From Rhizobium sp. BT03 (GTDB taxonomy: Bacteria > Pseudomonadota > Alphaproteobacteria > Rhizobiales > Rhizobiaceae), in assembly GCF_030053155.1 (NCBI RefSeq), contig NZ_CP125640.1, positions 1,178,001-1,242,000 on the forward strand: a stretch of DNA of 64,000 nucleotides, read 5' to 3'. Positions 61,523 to 64,000 of the stretch are shown here, piece by piece. Under the pieces are notes generated by a model. It saw only the letters and a program-made list of their open reading frames with translations, searched no databases and was not told the origin of the DNA. Numbering within the stretch: position 1 is the stretch's first letter; each line of letters begins with the position of its first letter. A program made the position numbers and the translations under genes.

Positions 61523-63022
61523 ATGCTGGAGCGCGCGACGAGGACGATCAAAACCGCGGGCCTGCTGCTTGCGGCCTATTTCGTGCTCAACATCGTGCTG
61601 CGCATCGCGCTTCCGCATTCGCTGGAGCTCGACGAGGCGGAGCAATCTTTCTTCTCGCAATATCTGCTGGCGGGCTACGGCCCGCAGCCGCCCTTCTACA
61701 ACTGGATGCAATATGCCGTCGTTTCAGTGACCGGCATATCGATCGGCGCGCTGATCGTTCCCAAGAACATTCTGCTGTTCCTCTCCTATCTCTTTTATGG
61801 CCTTGCCGGGCGGCGCGTCCTGAAGGACGAAGCACTTGCCGCCGTCGCCATGCTGTCGCTGATCACCCTGCCCCAGGTCTCCTATATGGCCCAGCAGGAT
61901 CTGACCCACACAACGGCACTGCTCTTTGCCAGTTCGCTGTTTCTCTACGGCTTTTTCCGCACGCTCGATCGACCGGATATCGGCAGCTATCTGCTGCTCG
62001 GGCTGGCAACCGGCATCGGGCTGATCTCGAAATATAATTTCGCGCTGATGCCGGCCGCTGCCTTGATCGCCATCCTGCCGGATGCCGAATGGCGGCGCAG
62101 GGCGTTCGACTGGCGCATGCTGGCGGCGATCACCGTCGCGCTCGTCATCATCCTGCCGCACGCAATCTGGCTGCGGGACAATCTCGCATTCGCCTCCTCC
62201 GATACTCTGGTGAAGATGGCGGCCGGCAACGAACCGGCCGGCATCGCGCGGGCCGGCAAAGGCCTCATCGCCTTTGTCGTCGCCATCATCGCCTTTGCGG
62301 CGCTGCCGGTCGCCATCTTTGCCGCCACCTTCCGCCGGGATTTTGTCCTGATGCTTTCGGCCGGCAACCGCTGGACCGCGATGATGGAGCGGATGATGCT
62401 CGCAAGCCTTGCCGGCATCGTTCTCATCGTGCTCTTCACCGGCTCCACCACCGTGCGGGAGCGCTGGCTCGACCCGTTCCTGCTGGTGCTGCCGATCTAT
62501 TTCCTGGCGAAGATGCAGGCTGCCGGCAGCGACCTTTCCGCCGGGCTGCGTCGCCTCCGCCCGGTGCTGCCGGTGCTGATGGCCTGCGTGCTGATCGCAC
62601 TCGGCCTGCGTGTCGTCGGCGCCGGGACGATCGGCGTCTACGCCAGGCCGAACGTGCCGATGGCGGGGCTTTCCCGCGAGATGACGCGACAAGGGAAGCC
62701 GGCGCTGGTGATCGCCTCCGATACCTATGTCGGCGGAAACATGCGGCTGCAATTTCCCGATGTTCCCGTGGTGATCCCGGATTTTCCGGCACCGGGCATT
62801 CCGGCCTTTACCGAAGCGAAGGGACCGGTGCTGGTCGTCTGGCGCGGCAAGAAGACGGCGACGGCCGCGGATGCGGTCATGCCGGAGCGGTTTTCGTCGG
62901 CACTGGCAACGGCGGGCATTGCGCCGCAGGAGATCGGCTCGCTGTCGCTTCCCTATTATTTCGGCCGCCAGGGTGACAATTTCGCGCTCGGCTACGCCTG
63001 GGTTCGGCCGGGGACCAGATAG
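61523..63022 (+). CDS. ArnT/PMT-like (GT39/GT83-type) membrane glycosyltransferase 2
   Basis: The 499-residue paralog starts [23 protein letters not shown], like protein 1 ([11 protein letters not shown]), and has [28 protein letters not shown]. It starts 12 bp behind the GT2 stop. The high similarity between copies 1 and 2 points to a local duplication with the GT2 gene between them. Same mechanism as copy 1, probably a different acceptor site. Confidence 0.88.
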   Translation: MLERATRTIKTAGLLLAAYFVLNIVLRIALPHSLELDEAEQSFFSQYLLAGYGPQPPFYNWMQYAVVSVTGISIGALIVPKNILLFLSYLFYGLAGRRVLKDEALAAVAMLSLITLPQVSYMAQQDLTHTTALLFASSLFLYGFFRTLDRPDIGSYLLLGLATGIGLISKYNFALMPAAALIAILPDAEWRRRAFDWRMLAAITVALVIILPHAIWLRDNLAFASSDTLVKMAAGNEPAGIARAGKGLIAFVVAIIAFAALPVAIFAATFRRDFVLMLSAGNRWTAMMERMMLASLAGIVLIVLFTGSTTVRERWLDPFLLVLPIYFLAKMQAAGSDLSAGLRRLRPVLPVLMACVLIALGLRVVGAGTIGVYARPNVPMAGLSREMTRQGKPALVIASDTYVGGNMRLQFPDVPVVIPDFPAPGIPAFTEAKGPVLVVWRGKKTATAADAVMPERFSSALATAGIAPQEIGSLSLPYYFGRQGDNFALGYAWVRPGTR

Positions 63023-64000
63023 ATGACCGAAACCGACAGCCGCGACATTCGCTGGATTTTCGTCCTGCTGGCTGCCTATTTCGTGCTTCAGATCGGCGTG
63101 CGGCTGGCGACCTCGCATTCGCTCGACCTCGATGAGGCAGAACAGGCCTTCCGCTCGCAATGGCTTGCCGCCGGCTACGGCCCGCAGCCGCCCTTCTACA
63201 ACTGGCTGCAATATACCGTCTTCCAATTTACCGGCGTCTCGCTTGCCGCGCTTTCTCTCGTGAAGAACCTTCTGCTGTTCATGTCCTACCTGCTCTACGG
63301 CCTGACCGCGCGTCTTCTCCTGCGCGACAAGGCGCTGGTGGCGATATCAACACTCGGGCTGCTGACGATCCCGCAGATGGCTTTCGAGATGCAGCGCGAC
63401 CTCACCCATACGGTCGCCGTGTTCTTCTCGGCCAGCATCTTCTTCTACGGCTTCATCCGCAGCCTGAAGCAGCCGAGCCCTGCCTCCTATCTGGTCGCCG
63501 GCATCGGCATCGGTTTCGGCCTGCTTGCCAAATATAATTTCGCGATCCTGCCGGCGGCAGCGCTGATTGCCGCGCTGGCGGATGCGCGCCTGCGGGAGCG
63601 GATCTTCGACCGGCGGCTGCTGCTGACGGCTGTCGTGGCGCTCGTCATCGTCCTGCCGCATCTTTTCTGGCTGAAAGACAATCTCGATTTCGCCACCGCC
63701 CGCACGCTGGAGAAGATGACCGCGAGCGGCGATGCCAGCTATCCCATGCAGGTGGCCATGGGTGTCGGCTCGCTTGCTCTCGCCACCATCAGCTTTGCCG
63801 GATTGACGGTGGCGGTCTTCGCCATCGTCTTCGGCAAGGGCCTTCGTCCGGCGCTCACCTCAGGCTCGCAATGGACGCGGCTCATCGAGCGGATGATGCT
63901 CGTCTTCCTCGCCGGCATTCTGTTTCTGATCGTCTTCGGCGGCGCGGCCGGCATCAAGGACCGCTGGCTGGTGCCGATGCTCTTCATCCTGCCGCTCTAT
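63023..64000 (+). CDS. ArnT/PMT-like membrane glycosyltransferase 3 (3' truncated by window edge)
   Basis: The frame is open to the window end; 326 codons are visible. It starts at ATG 63023 directly after the TAG of the previous gene and has [28 protein letters not shown]. It is more diverged from copies 1 and 2 than they are from each other. The missing end should contain the last helices and C-terminal periplasmic part. Confidence 0.87.
   Translation, partial: MTETDSRDIRWIFVLLAAYFVLQIGVRLATSHSLDLDEAEQAFRSQWLAAGYGPQPPFYNWLQYTVFQFTGVSLAALSLVKNLLLFMSYLLYGLTARLLLRDKALVAISTLGLLTIPQMAFEMQRDLTHTVAVFFSASIFFYGFIRSLKQPSPASYLVAGIGIGFGLLAKYNFAILPAAALIAALADARLRERIFDRRLLLTAVVALVIVLPHLFWLKDNLDFATARTLEKMTASGDASYPMQVAMGVGSLALATISFAGLTVAVFAIVFGKGLRPALTSGSQWTRLIERMMLVFLAGILFLIVFGGAAGIKDRWLVPMLFILPLY

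Overview
The window is chromosomal DNA of an alphaproteobacterium, almost certainly a Rhizobium of the R. etli / R. leguminosarum group. Coding density and GC are high. Gene orders typical of the Rhizobiaceae are present: psd-pssA, rpoZ-rsh-DUF2062-acpS-lepB-rnc-era-recO, and iolR-iolC-iolD-iolE-iolB. There are also a RopA-type porin, a host-attachment family protein and several families of rhizobial intergenic palindromic repeats. This identification rests on recognising protein families and gene order, not on a database search.

Layout. 1-3.4 kb: the end of an Atm1-type ABC exporter, then the two phosphatidylethanolamine genes pssA and psd and a 48-codon GTG-start gene. 3.5-11 kb: housekeeping and hypothetical genes (SRAP/YedK, YnfA, Nudix, TIGR02301), a coupled YgfZ - HD hydrolase - tyrosine phosphatase trio, MscS, Cu/Zn superoxide dismutase and an EF-hand protein. 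11.4-18.7 kb: a PAS-GGDEF-EAL protein, an HD protein, a MOSC protein, an aldo/keto reductase, recO, a structured inverted-repeat element, a lone receiver and a Crp/Fnr regulator. 18.9-25.8 kb (minus strand): era, rnc, lepB, acpS, DUF2062, a DUF3563 microprotein, rsh and rpoZ. 26-33.3 kb: NYN protein, smpB, dapA, soluble lytic transglycosylase, alpha/beta hydrolase, porin and tRNA-Ser(GCU).

33.5-43.1 kb: a ferredoxin-reductase-like flavoprotein and the myo-inositol catabolic locus. A Gfo/Idh/MocA dehydrogenase is divergent from an RpiR-type regulator (iolR), followed by iolC (fused to DUF2090), iolD, iolE and iolB. Four GGAA-N6-(TTCC-like) sites lie in front of the dehydrogenase, iolR and iolC, and dispersed palindromic repeats sit in two of the operon's internal gaps. 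idhA and iolA are not in the window.

43.1-55.3 kb is a mosaic of small accessory genes: DUF1127 with a hairpin over its ribosome-binding site, a Cys/His-bearing AraC regulator next to a 53-residue six-cysteine protein, MATE exporter, Glyoxalase_8-type protein, two paralogous PilZ-like proteins, LysR, host attachment, a HisC-like aminotransferase, a Sel1 protein, DUF2147, a RHH/ParE toxin-antitoxin pair and AMP nucleosidase. 55.4-57.7 kb: three tandem YCII/DGPF proteins and an ECF42-type sigma factor. 57.7-64 kb: a UPF0104 membrane protein divergent from a run of ArnT/GT39-like membrane glycosyltransferases interleaved with a polyprenyl-phosphate GT2. This resembles the rhizobial LPS-core galacturonosylation (Rgt) system. 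The last gene runs off the window.

No phage, insertion-sequence transposase, CRISPR array or rRNA gene was seen. The best candidates for something under-described are the UPF0104/GT39 x3/GT2 locus, the AraC plus six-cysteine protein pair, the 273-bp nested inverted-repeat element, and the hairpin over the DUF1127 ribosome-binding site.
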